Shown here: one piece after another, positions 19,196 through 27,560 of the stretch
Layout: each line of letters starts with the position of its first letter
Position numbering within the stretch: position 1 is the first letter of the stretch
Source: Nocardioides sambongensis
Lineage (GTDB): Bacteria; Actinomycetota; Actinomycetes; Propionibacteriales; Nocardioidaceae
Direction of reading: 5' to 3'
DNA: 64,000 nucleotides
Assembly: GCF_006494815.1 (NCBI RefSeq)
Contig: NZ_CP041091.1
Location: forward strand, 3,920,501 to 3,984,500
Program-made: the position numbers and the translations under genes
Notes under the pieces: model-generated
What the model saw: only the letters and a program-made list of their open reading frames with translations
Databases searched by the model: none
Told to the model about the DNA's origin: nothing

Positions 19196-20365
19196 TCAGC
19201 CGCCGAGACCCAGCAGGCCGACGACGCCACCGAGGAGGCCTTTCTCGTTGCCGTCGGCGTCCTTGCCGCCGTCCAGCCCGAGCCCCTTGGTGAGGGAGCG
19301 GACGGTGTTGCCGAGCAGGCCGCCGTCCTCGGGGTCCTCGGTGAGCGGGTCGTCCTCGGTCGGCGCGTCCTGGTCGCCCTTCTCACCCTTCTCGCCCTGG
19401 TCGGGTTTCTCGCCGCGGGGGGCCTCGGAGCTGCCCGGCCGCGGCTCCTGGGAGGAGCCCGTCCCCGGCGGCCGGATCGTCTTGCCGGCCTCGAGGTCGT
19501 CCTCGGTGATCTCGGGGACGTCCGTGAGCTCGGGGTCCTCGACCAGGTCGGCCGGCGGCTGCAGCGAGCGCACGGTGAACTCCGGCAGCTGGATCAGCAG
19601 GCTGGAGGCACAGTCCGGGCAGAGGTCGTAGGCGTCGTTGTCGATCCGGGCCAGGTTCTCCGCCGTGGTGATCAGCGTCGGGCGGGCCCCCTCGGGCAGC
19701 GAGCCGCTCAGCGCCGTGAGGCGGGTGAGGCTGCGGTCGCTGAAGGAGCGCAGGTCGCTGATCCCGCTCGCGTCGCCGCCACCGTTGTAGTCCTCGAGCG
19801 CGAGCCGAGCCGCCTCGCTCGACTGGCTGTCGAACGCTTCGAGGGTGCGGTTGATCGCGTCGGCGTCCGACTCGGCCTGCGCGGCCAGCGCCTCGACCTC
19901 GCTGAGCCGCACCTCGGCGTGCTCGAGCAGGGCGTCGGCCTTGTCGGCGTCGCCGGTGGCGAGGTTGGTCTCGGCGTTCTCCATCGCCCGCTTCACGGGG
20001 TAGAGCACGTCGCCGGGCAGCGCGCCCTGGGAGGCCATCGCCATCGACCCGGTTGCGGCGACGACGGCGAAACCGCCGAGCGCTGCGGCCAGTCGACGCT
20101 CGCCGGCACCGCGGCGTTGGGCCGGCGTGAGGCGGCGGGCGGTGGCGTCGTCCAGGGCCGGGCGCTCCTGGCGCTGCGCGGCGGCCAGCAGCTGGCTGCG
20201 CAGGTCGGCGACGAACTCGGGCCGCGCCTCGACCTCGGGGACAGCACGGAGGGCGCCGACGACCTCGAGGAGCTCGTCGTACCGGTCGGCGTCGGCGTGG
20301 GTGGCTCGTCCGCTGACCAGTGCGTCGAACTCCTCGGCGCGGCGCGTCTTCGCGGAGCCCATCAT
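19196..20365 (-). CDS. DUF5667 domain membrane protein, possible anti-sigma partner
   Basis: About 389 residues. The N-terminal about 80 residues (EEFDALVSGRATHADADRYD and onward) are soluble and helical, as in anti-sigma domains. One transmembrane stretch follows (LAAALGGFAVVAATGSMAMA). The hallmark DUF5667 start QGALPGDVLYPVKRAMENAE then begins a long outer helical domain, with CPDCAS further on. The C-terminus is low-complexity (GEKGEKGD, LLGNTVRSL, GLLGLGG). ATG 20365 follows GAGGACGAG. The gene lies 133 bases downstream of the BldN-like sigma gene, the place of rsbN in Streptomyces. The anti-sigma role is an inference. Confidence 0.75.
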   Translation of the reverse strand: MMGSAKTRRAEEFDALVSGRATHADADRYDELLEVVGALRAVPEVEARPEFVADLRSQLLAAAQRQERPALDDATARRLTPAQRRGAGERRLAAALGGFAVVAATGSMAMASQGALPGDVLYPVKRAMENAETNLATGDADKADALLEHAEVRLSEVEALAAQAESDADAINRTLEAFDSQSSEAARLALEDYNGGGDASGISDLRSFSDRSLTRLTALSGSLPEGARPTLITTAENLARIDNDAYDLCPDCASSLLIQLPEFTVRSLQPPADLVEDPELTDVPEITEDDLEAGKTIRPPGTGSSQEPRPGSSEAPRGEKPDQGEKGEKGDQDAPTEDDPLTEDPEDGGLLGNTVRSLTKGLGLDGGKDADGNEKGLLGGVVGLLGLGG

Positions 20366-20498
20366 GACGCTCGTCCTCGTTGTCCACCGGTGCACGGATC
20401 CTGGCAGGCGTCCAACGACGGGCGGCGCCCGGAGGTTACGCGGTCGCCACTGTGACCTGCACCCCTTCGCCGGGAGGCTGCGGCGCCGGGCCGGGCGG

Positions 20499-21296
20499 TC
20501 ATCGGATCCCCTCCGGCATCAGCTTGGCGAGGTTGCGCACGCCGCGCAGCTGGAGCTGCTTGATCGCACCGTCGCTGCGGCCCAGGGCCGCCGCGGTCTC
20601 GGCGATGCTGAGGCCCTGCAGGAACCGCATCACCAGGCAGTCCCGCTGCTCGTTGGGCAGCTCCTTGAGCGCGTCCAGCAGGATCTCGTTGGTCAGGCTG
20701 GCCAGGACCGCCGCCTCCGGGCCCTCGGTGGAGGCGTCGTGCTGTCCCATGTCCTCGGTGGCCATCTCCAACCGGGTGCGGCCGGCCTTGAAGTGGTCGG
20801 TGGCCAGGTTGCGCGCGATGGTCATCAACCAGGCGCCGAAGTCCTTGCCCTGCCACCGGAACGAGGACATGTTGCGCAGCGCCCGGAAGAACGTCTCCGA
20901 GGTGAGGTCCTCGGCTGTCTGGACGGCGCGCGTGCGGTAGTAGAGGAAGCGGTAGACCGAGGGCTGGTAGTGGTCGTAGAGCAGCCCGAACGCGTCGGCG
21001 TCCCCGCCGCGGGCGAGCTCGACGAGCCCGATCAGGCGCTCGCGCTCCTCGGCGCTCTCCTCGGACGAGGCGGCCTGCCCGGTGTCGTCGGGGCGCTGCT
21101 CGTCGTCCTCGGGACGGCGGGTGGTCGAACCCGTCGCCTCGGTCTGGAGGCGGTCGCCGGCCAGGTGGGCGCCGGTGCCGGAGGCCATCGCCAGCACTCC
21201 GCCGGCCACGCCTGCGGCCGGCCCGGGGGCGAGCGCGGCCAGGACGGCAGCACGCAGCGCATCGAACCCGCGCGCGACGTCCCTCTCCCATGCCAT
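20499..21296 (-). CDS. BldN-like ECF sigma factor with N-terminal extension
   Basis: ECF sigma factor of 265 residues. Sigma region 2 is FGLLYDHYQPSVYRFLYYRT, then AEDLTSETFFRALRNMSSF and WQGKDFGAWLMTIARNL; region 4 is LKELPNEQRDCLVMRFLQGL, then SIAETAAALGRSDGAIKQLQ. These blocks closely resemble Streptomyces BldN as I recall it. About 88 residues precede region 2, with a hydrophobic stretch (ALRAAVLAALAPGPAAGVAG). BldN itself carries a comparable N-terminal propeptide that is removed, so a pro-sigma form is plausible. The DUF5667 gene follows on the same strand. Confidence 0.88.
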   Translation of the reverse strand: MAWERDVARGFDALRAAVLAALAPGPAAGVAGGVLAMASGTGAHLAGDRLQTEATGSTTRRPEDDEQRPDDTGQAASSEESAEERERLIGLVELARGGDADAFGLLYDHYQPSVYRFLYYRTRAVQTAEDLTSETFFRALRNMSSFRWQGKDFGAWLMTIARNLATDHFKAGRTRLEMATEDMGQHDASTEGPEAAVLASLTNEILLDALKELPNEQRDCLVMRFLQGLSIAETAAALGRSDGAIKQLQLRGVRNLAKLMPEGIR

Positions 21297-21435
21297 ACCA
21301 GGACCCCTCCCTCAAGCTCCCAAGTGGGGATCTTACGGTGGAACGCGCCCCGCCGACACCGATCGCACCATATGGGACGTGGTGTCGCACTAGCACCGGG
21401 GGCGGTCGGCGCCCGGTGGGGTCGGGTGGCTCGGC

Positions 21436-22320
21436 TCAGCGACCCAGCCGACGCGCCTGACGCCGTACGACGGAGGCGGTCAGTGCCGCGCCGGCGGCCG
21501 CCGACACCCCGATCATCCCCATCCGTGCCGCCTTCCGGCCGGTGCGGTAGTCGTGCACCCGCCACCCGTGCTCACGGGCGTGTGCCCGCAGCTTCGGGTC
21601 CGGGTTGATCGCGCACGGGTCGCCCACCATGCTCAGCATCGGCAGGTCGTTCGCGGAGTCCGAGTAGGCAGAGCAGGCGGAGAGGTCCAGACCCTCGCGC
21701 TCGGCCAGCGCCTGCACCGCGACCGCCTTGGCTGGCCCGTGCAGCATGTCGCCGACCAGCCGCCCCGTGTAGACCCCGTCCACGTGCTCGGCGACCGTGC
21801 CCAGGGCGCCGGTCAGGCCGAGGCGGCGGGCGATCAGGGAGGCGATCTCGATCGGTGCGGCGGTGACCAGCCAGACGCGCTGTCCCTGGTCGAGGTGCAT
21901 CTGGGCGAGTGCGCGGGTGCCCGGCCAGATCCGGTGTGCCATCGCCTCGTCGAAGATCTCCTCGCCGAGCTCCTCCAGCTCGGTCACGGTGTGGCCGGCG
22001 ATGAAGGCCAGGGCCGAGTTGCGGGCGTCGGCGACGTGCTCGGGGTCCTCGATGCCGGCCACTCGGAAGTAGGCCTGCTTCCAGGCGGCGCCCAGGATGT
22101 CGCGGGTGGTGAAGAAACGGCGGCGGTAGAGGCCACGGGCCAGGTGGAAGATGCTGGCGCCCTGCATCACCGTGTTGTCGACGTCGAAGAAGGCCGCGGC
22201 CCGGGGGTCGGGCGGCGTGGTGAGGGCGGTCTCGACCTCCGCGGCCGCTGCCGCCGCCTCGCCGGCCAGGGTGGAGCGCAGCTGGAGGTCGGGACGACGC
22301 GAACGGTCCGAGGGCGACAT
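21436..22320 (-). CDS. SerB-like HAD-IB family phosphatase
   Basis: About 294 residues. Motif [21 protein letters not shown], motif [10 protein letters not shown], and motif [25 protein letters not shown] then [16 protein letters not shown] match HAD-IB proteins such as SerB1 (Rv0505c). A C-terminal hydrophobic segment ([19 protein letters not shown]) suggests membrane association, so phosphoserine may not be the substrate. ATG 22320 ([11 protein letters not shown]) is preferred over a far upstream in-frame start that would overlap the divergent ligase promoter. Confidence 0.85.
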   Translation of the reverse strand: MSPSDRSRRPDLQLRSTLAGEAAAAAAEVETALTTPPDPRAAAFFDVDNTVMQGASIFHLARGLYRRRFFTTRDILGAAWKQAYFRVAGIEDPEHVADARNSALAFIAGHTVTELEELGEEIFDEAMAHRIWPGTRALAQMHLDQGQRVWLVTAAPIEIASLIARRLGLTGALGTVAEHVDGVYTGRLVGDMLHGPAKAVAVQALAEREGLDLSACSAYSDSANDLPMLSMVGDPCAINPDPKLRAHAREHGWRVHDYRTGRKAARMGMIGVSAAAGAALTASVVRRQARRLGR

Positions 22321-22399
22321 GGCGTCAGCGTAGGCGCCCGGCCGGGATGTGTCCCCGGCTCGGGTCACGGCCTCGCCCACCCGCTTGGCGGCCGGACCG

Positions 22400-22405
22400 T
22401 AGGAT
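22400..22405 (+). promoter_or_regulatory. -10-like box for a leaderless acyl-CoA ligase transcript
   Basis: TAGGAT ends 6 bases before ATG 22412 and no ribosome site is present. It lies in the divergent space shared with the SerB-like gene. Confidence 0.5.
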
Positions 22406-22411
22406 CACCCC

Positions 22412-23998
22412 ATGTCTGCGCCAGCAGCCCCGGACGTCGCCGCCCTCGTCGCGGAAGCCGCCGCCGACCTGCCCTCCTCGCTCGCCGTCGTCGAGACCAG
22501 CGGCCGCGGAGTCACCTGGTCCGAGCTGGACGCGGAGGTCTCCCGGGTGGCGACCGGGCTGGGCCGCGCCGGCATCGTCGCCGGCCACCGGGTGATGCTG
22601 GTCCTCGGCAACCGCCTTGAGTTCGTCACCGGCTACCTCGGTGTGCTGCGGGCCCAGGCGGTCGCGGTGCCGGTCAACCCCGGCTCCTCGGTGCCCGAGC
22701 TGTCCCGGATGATCGCCGACTCCGGCGCCCGTCTGGTCATCGCCGACGCAGCGACCGTGGATCTGGTCCGTGCCGCGCTCTCCGCGGAGGCCGCCGGCGA
22801 CGCGCCCGGGTGCCGGCTGGTGCTCGTCGCGGGCGACGGCGCCGCCGCGGGCCCGACCGAGCTCGACTTCGACGCACTGCGCGACGTCGACCCCGAGCCG
22901 GTCCCGCCGCTGCCGGACCCGGAGAAGCTGGCCGTCCTGCTCTACACCAGCGGCACCTCCGGCGAGCCCCGTGCCGCGATGCTCAGCCACCGGGCGCTGC
23001 TGGCGAACGTGGCCCAGGTCGCCGCGGTCGAGCCGCCGATGATCCGCGGCGACGACGTGGTGCTCGGGGTGCTCCCGCTGTTCCACGTCTACGGGCTCAA
23101 CGCAGTGCTCGGCGGGGTGATCAGCCACCGCGCCAAGCTCGTCCTGGCCGACCGGTTCGACCGGGAGGGCACGCTCGACGTGATCGAGGACGAGGCCTGC
23201 AGCGTGGTCCCCGTGGCGCCGCCGGTCTTCGCCCACTGGCTCGGCATGGACGCGCTCGCCGAGCGGCTCGGGCCGGTGCGGATGATGCTCTCCGGCTCCG
23301 CCCCGCTCTCCGCGGAGACGGTGCAGGCGTTCGAGGCCGCCGGCGAGGTGACCGTGCACCAGGGATACGGCCTGACCGAGGCCTCGCCGGTGGTCACCAC
23401 CACGCTGCGCTCGGCCACCCCCAAGCCGGGCTCGGTGGGCACTGCGCTGGACGGCATCGACCTGCGGCTCGTCGACGACTGGGGGCGCCCGTTCCCCGAG
23501 GACGCGGGTGACGACCCCGGGCAGATCCAGATCCGCGGCGCGAACCTGTTCAGCGGCTACTGGCCGGACGGCTCCGACGGTCCCGACCAGGACGGCTGGT
23601 GGTCCACCGGCGACGTCGGGTTCCTGGACTCCGACGGCGACCTCTTCCTGGTGGACCGGGTCAAGGACCTGATCATCGTCTCGGGCTTCAACGTCTATCC
23701 GTTCGAGGTGGAGTCGGTGATCGCCGACGCCGCCGGGGTGCGCGCCGCCGCCGTCGTCGGCGCCCCCGAGGAGAGCACCGGTGAGGCGGTCGTCGCCTAC
23801 GTGGTGCCGGAGGACGCCCACGAGCCGGCCGCGGTGGTGGACGCGGTCACCGCCCGCTGCGCCGAGCAGCTGGCCGGCTTCAAGCAGCCCACCCGGATCG
23901 AGATCGTCGACGCCCTGCCGCGGACGGTGACCGGCAAGGTCCGCAAGGGCGTCCTGCGCGGGGTGGCCCGGCGCCACCGGGACCACCTCCTCGGATGA
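22412..23998 (+). CDS. Acyl-CoA synthetase (fatty-acid or aryl CoA ligase family)
   Basis: Class I adenylate-forming enzyme, 528 residues. The P-loop-like A3 motif is LLYTSGTSGEPRAAMLSHRA; the adenylate-binding motif is HQGYGLTEASPVVTTT; the hinge and C-terminal region include WWSTGDVGFLDSDGDLFLVD, RVKDLIIVSGFNVYP and the catalytic Lys context RTVTGKVRKGVL. It activates a carboxylic acid to its CoA thioester; long-chain fatty acid is likely but not proven. The glutaredoxin gene begins 7 bases later. Confidence 0.88.
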   Translation: MSAPAAPDVAALVAEAAADLPSSLAVVETSGRGVTWSELDAEVSRVATGLGRAGIVAGHRVMLVLGNRLEFVTGYLGVLRAQAVAVPVNPGSSVPELSRMIADSGARLVIADAATVDLVRAALSAEAAGDAPGCRLVLVAGDGAAAGPTELDFDALRDVDPEPVPPLPDPEKLAVLLYTSGTSGEPRAAMLSHRALLANVAQVAAVEPPMIRGDDVVLGVLPLFHVYGLNAVLGGVISHRAKLVLADRFDREGTLDVIEDEACSVVPVAPPVFAHWLGMDALAERLGPVRMMLSGSAPLSAETVQAFEAAGEVTVHQGYGLTEASPVVTTTLRSATPKPGSVGTALDGIDLRLVDDWGRPFPEDAGDDPGQIQIRGANLFSGYWPDGSDGPDQDGWWSTGDVGFLDSDGDLFLVDRVKDLIIVSGFNVYPFEVESVIADAAGVRAAAVVGAPEESTGEAVVAYVVPEDAHEPAAVVDAVTARCAEQLAGFKQPTRIEIVDALPRTVTGKVRKGVLRGVARRHRDHLLG

Positions 23999-24005
23999 GG
24001 ACTCG

Positions 24006-24311
24006 ATGAGCGGCGCGCCGCGGGTCACCGTCTACTCCCGACCGGGATGCCACCTCTGCGAGGACGCGATCCAGGTGGTCGCCACGGTCTGCGCCGAGCT
24101 GGGGGAGTCCTACCGGGAGGTGTCGATCGAGGGCGACCCCGCGCTCGAGGAGCGCTACGGGCACGAGATCCCGGTGACCCTGGTGGACGGCGCCCAGCAC
24201 GATTTCTGGCGGGTCGACCCGGGCCGTCTGCGGCGCGCGCTGCGGCCACCGACGCCCCCGCAGGGTGGGCGTTCGCGCGGCTGGCGGCGCGCTCGTCGTA
24301 CTGAGTCGTAA
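24006..24311 (+). CDS. Glutaredoxin-like protein
   Basis: 101 residues of thioredoxin fold with the dithiol site CHLC in VYSRPGCHLCEDA and the cis-Pro in HEIPVTLVDG. It belongs to the DUF836/glutaredoxin-2-like group found just before hemA in many actinobacteria (Rv0508 in M. tuberculosis). The basic tail (GGRSRGWRRARRTES) is unusual. ATG 24006 follows GAGGACTCG, and the gene is likely co-transcribed with the CoA ligase. Confidence 0.85.
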   Translation: MSGAPRVTVYSRPGCHLCEDAIQVVATVCAELGESYREVSIEGDPALEERYGHEIPVTLVDGAQHDFWRVDPGRLRRALRPPTPPQGGRSRGWRRARRTES

Positions 24312-24374
24312 CCGACCCCGCCGTCGTCGGCACAGCCGGCCTGTTCTAGCGTGGATCGGGCGCGAACTCCAATT

Positions 24375-24392
24375 TTGTTCGCCCGTTCACAA
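24375..24392 (+). promoter_or_regulatory. Putative Rex operator at the rex-hemACDB promoter
   Basis: TTGTTCG-CCCG-TTCACAA. The right half equals the Rex consensus half-site; the left half matches 5 of 7 positions of TTGTGAA. The left half also forms a -35-like TTGTTC, followed after 17 bases by TACAGT (24398-24403) as -10. Rex bound here would block its own operon, as known for Streptomyces rex-hemACD. Confidence 0.65.
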
Positions 24393-24445
24393 ACTCCTAC
24401 AGTGAATCCGCCGCGCCGGGACCGGTGCGGCTGGAAAGTGGAGCT

Positions 24446-25195
24446 GTGAGCGCACGGAGTTCGAGCGAAGCCGCCCGGGTGATCCCGGAGGCCACGGTCG
24501 CCCGCCTGCCTGTCTACCTGCGGGCGCTGACCGGACTGGCCGAGAGCGGCATCCGGACGTGCTCGAGTGAGGACCTGGCCTCCGCGGCCGGCGTGAACTC
24601 CGCCAAGCTCCGCAAGGACCTCTCCTATCTGGGCAGCTACGGCACCCGTGGGGTCGGGTACGACGTGGACTACCTGCGTTACCAGATCGCCCGCGAGATC
24701 GGGGTGACCCAGGACTGGCCCGTGGTCATCGTGGGGATCGGAAACCTCGGCCACGCGCTGGCGAACTACTCCGGCTTCCGCAGCCGTGGTTTCCGGGTCG
24801 TCGCGCTGCTGGACGCCGATCCGGTGGTGCACGGCAAGAAGGTCGCCGGCATCGAGGTCCGCCCCTTCGACGACCTGGAGGCGATCGTCCGCGACGACGC
24901 GGTCGCCATCGGTGTCATCGCCACCCCGGCCGCCGCGGCCCAGGACGTGGCCGACCGGATGGTCGGCGTCGGCATCACCAGCATCCTGAACTTCGCGCCC
25001 GGCGTGATCGCGGTGCCCGACGGCGTCGACGTCCGCAAGGTCGACCTCTCCATCGAGCTGCAGATCCTCGCCTACCACGAGCAGCGGAAGGCCGGTGGCG
25101 GCGCGGAGCCGCTCGCCGGTGCCGAGCCGATCGCCGGTACGGAGCCGATCGCCGGTACGGAGCCGATCGCCGGCGCGGGCGGAGGTGCGGCATGA
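24446..25195 (+). CDS. rex: Redox-sensing transcriptional repressor Rex
   Basis: Senses the NADH/NAD+ ratio; released from DNA when NADH rises. About 249 residues. The winged-helix domain has ARLPVYLRALTGLAESGIRT and SSEDLASAAGVNSAKLRKDL, followed by SYLGSYGTRGVGYDV. The Rossmann domain has VVIVGIGNLGHALANYSGF and LLDADP. GTG 24446 follows GGAAAGTGGAG; the frame is open further upstream. The C-terminus carries an extra EPIAGT-type repeat tail. It starts the rex-hemA-hemC-hemD-hemB cluster and overlaps hemA by four bases (ATGA). Confidence 0.95.
   Translation: MSARSSSEAARVIPEATVARLPVYLRALTGLAESGIRTCSSEDLASAAGVNSAKLRKDLSYLGSYGTRGVGYDVDYLRYQIAREIGVTQDWPVVIVGIGNLGHALANYSGFRSRGFRVVALLDADPVVHGKKVAGIEVRPFDDLEAIVRDDAVAIGVIATPAAAAQDVADRMVGVGITSILNFAPGVIAVPDGVDVRKVDLSIELQILAYHEQRKAGGGAEPLAGAEPIAGTEPIAGTEPIAGAGGGAA
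25106..25177 (+). repeat. 18-bp in-frame tandem repeat at the rex 3' end, four copies
   Basis: Units start at 25106, 25124, 25142 and 25160, based on GAGCCGATCGCCGGTACG. They code EP(L/I)AGx repeats in a tail beyond the normal Rex fold. Confidence 0.9.
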
Positions 25196-26514
25196 GCGTG
25201 CTGGTGGTGGGGATCTCCCACAACTCCGCACCCGTCGCGCTGCTGGAGAAGGTCGCCCTCGACGACAGCGGTGTGCAGAAGCTGATCGCCGACGCGGCCA
25301 GCGGTGACCACGTCACCGAGGCGACGGTCATCTCGACCTGCAACCGGCTCGAGATCTACACCGAGGTCGACCGGTTCCACGGCAGCATCGAGGAGCTCTC
25401 GCGCCTGCTGGTCGAGCGCGCCGGCTCCACCACGGAGGCGATGCTCCCGCACCTCTACGTGCACTACGACGACGGCGCGATCTCGCACCTGTTCAAGGTC
25501 GCCGCCGGGATGGACTCGATGGCGCTCGGCGAGGGCCAGATCCTCGGCCAGACCCGGGACGCGCTGCGCCGCGGCCAGGAGCTCGGCACCGTCGGACCCG
25601 CCCTGAACGTGCTCTTCCAGCAGGCACTGCGGGTCGGCAAGCGCAGCCGGGCCGAGACCGGCATCGACCAGGTCGCACCCACGCTGGTGACCGCGGCGCT
25701 GGCCGAGATCGGCCGCTCGCTGCGCGGGGCGGACCCGGTCGCCGGACGCAACGCCGTGGTGATCGGCGCCGGCGCGATGGCCGGCCTCGCCACCGCCACG
25801 CTGCGGCGCCTGGGCGCGGCCCGGATCGCGGTGGTCAACCGTTCCGCCGAGCGCGCCGAGCGCCTCGCCGCCCAGTACGACGGCATCCCGGTCCGCCTGG
25901 CCGACCTGCCCGGCACCCTGGCCGACGCCGACGTGGTGATCAGCTGCACCGGCGCGGTCGGCGCGGTGCTCACCGTGGACGTGGTGCGCGCCGCCCGCGG
26001 CACCCGCACCGAGCCGCTCGCCGTGGTCGACCTGGCACTGCCCCACGACGTGGACCCGTCGGTCGGCGACCTGCCCGACGTGCACCTGGTCGGCCTGGCC
26101 GACCTGGCCACCGTGCTGCTCGGCGACCAGGCCGCCGAGGAGGTGCACGAGGTGCGCCGCATCGTCGGCGAGGAGGTCACCGCCTTCCTCGCCGCCCGCC
26201 GTCAGGCCAGCGTCACCCCGACCGTGGTCGCCCTGCGCTCGATGGCGACCTCCGTGGTGGACGCGGAGATGACCCGCCTGGACAGCCGGTTGCCCGAGCT
26301 CGACCCCCAGGTGCGCGCCGAGCTCCAGCACACCGTGCGACGTGTCGCCGACAAGCTGCTGCACGAGCCGACCGTGCGGGTCAAGGAGCTCGCCAACGAC
26401 CAGGGCGCCGTCTCCTACGCCGCCGCGCTGGCCGAGCTCTTCGCCCTCGACCCGGAGGCGGTCGACGCCGTCACCCGTGCGGTCGGGGTCAACGACGAAG
26501 GAGGCGACCGATGA
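25192..26514 (+). CDS. hemA: Glutamyl-tRNA reductase
   Basis: First committed step of C5-pathway heme synthesis, reducing glutamyl-tRNA(Glu) to glutamate-1-semialdehyde with NADPH. 440 residues. The catalytic Cys is in VISTCNRLEIYTEV; tRNA/active-site block GMDSMALGEGQILGQTRDAL; NADPH domain VVIGAGAMAGLATATLRRLG; C-terminal dimerisation helix present. ATG 25192 overlaps the rex stop codon and the 3' end overlaps hemC (ATGA), so the operon is tightly coupled. Confidence 0.97.
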   Translation: MSVLVVGISHNSAPVALLEKVALDDSGVQKLIADAASGDHVTEATVISTCNRLEIYTEVDRFHGSIEELSRLLVERAGSTTEAMLPHLYVHYDDGAISHLFKVAAGMDSMALGEGQILGQTRDALRRGQELGTVGPALNVLFQQALRVGKRSRAETGIDQVAPTLVTAALAEIGRSLRGADPVAGRNAVVIGAGAMAGLATATLRRLGAARIAVVNRSAERAERLAAQYDGIPVRLADLPGTLADADVVISCTGAVGAVLTVDVVRAARGTRTEPLAVVDLALPHDVDPSVGDLPDVHLVGLADLATVLLGDQAAEEVHEVRRIVGEEVTAFLAARRQASVTPTVVALRSMATSVVDAEMTRLDSRLPELDPQVRAELQHTVRRVADKLLHEPTVRVKELANDQGAVSYAAALAELFALDPEAVDAVTRAVGVNDEGGDR

Positions 26515-27560
26515 CCTCCGTCCCTCCGACCGTGCTGCGGATCGGCACCCGGCGCTCCGCGCTGGCCACCACCCAGACCGGCCACGTGGCCACCCTGATC
26601 GAGGAGCTGGGCATCGCCACCGAGCTGGTGGAGATCACCACCGACGGCGACCGCTCCCAGGCCGCGGGCACCCCGCTGGCCGGCTCCAGCAGCACCGGCG
26701 TCTTCGTCAGTGCGCTGCGCGAGGCCCTGCTGGCCGGCGAGGTCGACGTCGCCGTCCACTCCCTCAAGGACCTGCCCACCGCCCCCGAGCCGGGGATCGC
26801 GCTGGTCGCCGTCCCGCCGCGGGAGGACCCGCGCGACGTGGTGGTGGCACGGGACGGACTCACCCTCGGCGAGCTGCCCGTCGGCAGCATCGTCGGCACC
26901 GGCTCCCCGCGCCGCGCGGCCCAGCTGCACGCGCTCGGTCTCGGGGTCGAGGTGCGCGGGCTGCGGGGCAACGTGGACACCCGGATCGGGCACGTCACCT
27001 CCGGGCGGTACGACGCCGTCGTACTCGCCCGGGCCGGGCTGGCCCGTCTCGGGCGGGCCGGCGAGGCGACCGAGGTGCTCGACCCGCTGCAGATGTTGCC
27101 GGCCCCCGGACAGGGTGCGCTGGCGATCGAGTGTCGCGCCTCCGACGGCGCGACCCGTGAGGCGCTCGGCGCCCTGGACGACCCGGTCACCCGGGCCTGC
27201 GTCCTGGCCGAGCGCAGCACCCTGGCCACCCTCGAGGGCGGATGCTCCGCCCCGATCGGGGCGCTGGCCGAGGTGGCCGAGGCAGAGGAACCGGGGCGTC
27301 ACGAACTGTGGCTGCGCGCGATCGTCCTCTCGACCGACGGGGCCCTCTCCATACGGAAGTCCGCTTCCGTGCTCCTGGCGACGGACCCTGACAACTGGCG
27401 TCACGACGCCGACGCGCTCGGGCGACGGTTGGCCACCGAGATGCTCGAGGACGGAGCCCACCGCCTGGAGACGCCGCCCGGCGTCGCCCGGCCGGACGAT
27501 GTTCTCGGGATGCACGACCCGCACACGACCGCACAATCAGCAGAGGTGCATGACGCATGA
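26511..27560 (+). CDS. hemC: Hydroxymethylbilane synthase (porphobilinogen deaminase)
   Basis: Joins four porphobilinogen units into hydroxymethylbilane. 349 residues. RIGTRRSALATTQ, HSLKDLPT and GTGSPRRAAQL are signature blocks, and the dipyrromethane-cofactor Cys is in LEGGCSAPIGA. The C-terminal tail after GRRLATEML is about 30 residues longer than in many relatives. Start and stop overlap hemA and hemD. Confidence 0.97.
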   Translation: MTSVPPTVLRIGTRRSALATTQTGHVATLIEELGIATELVEITTDGDRSQAAGTPLAGSSSTGVFVSALREALLAGEVDVAVHSLKDLPTAPEPGIALVAVPPREDPRDVVVARDGLTLGELPVGSIVGTGSPRRAAQLHALGLGVEVRGLRGNVDTRIGHVTSGRYDAVVLARAGLARLGRAGEATEVLDPLQMLPAPGQGALAIECRASDGATREALGALDDPVTRACVLAERSTLATLEGGCSAPIGALAEVAEAEEPGRHELWLRAIVLSTDGALSIRKSASVLLATDPDNWRHDADALGRRLATEMLEDGAHRLETPPGVARPDDVLGMHDPHTTAQSAEVHDA

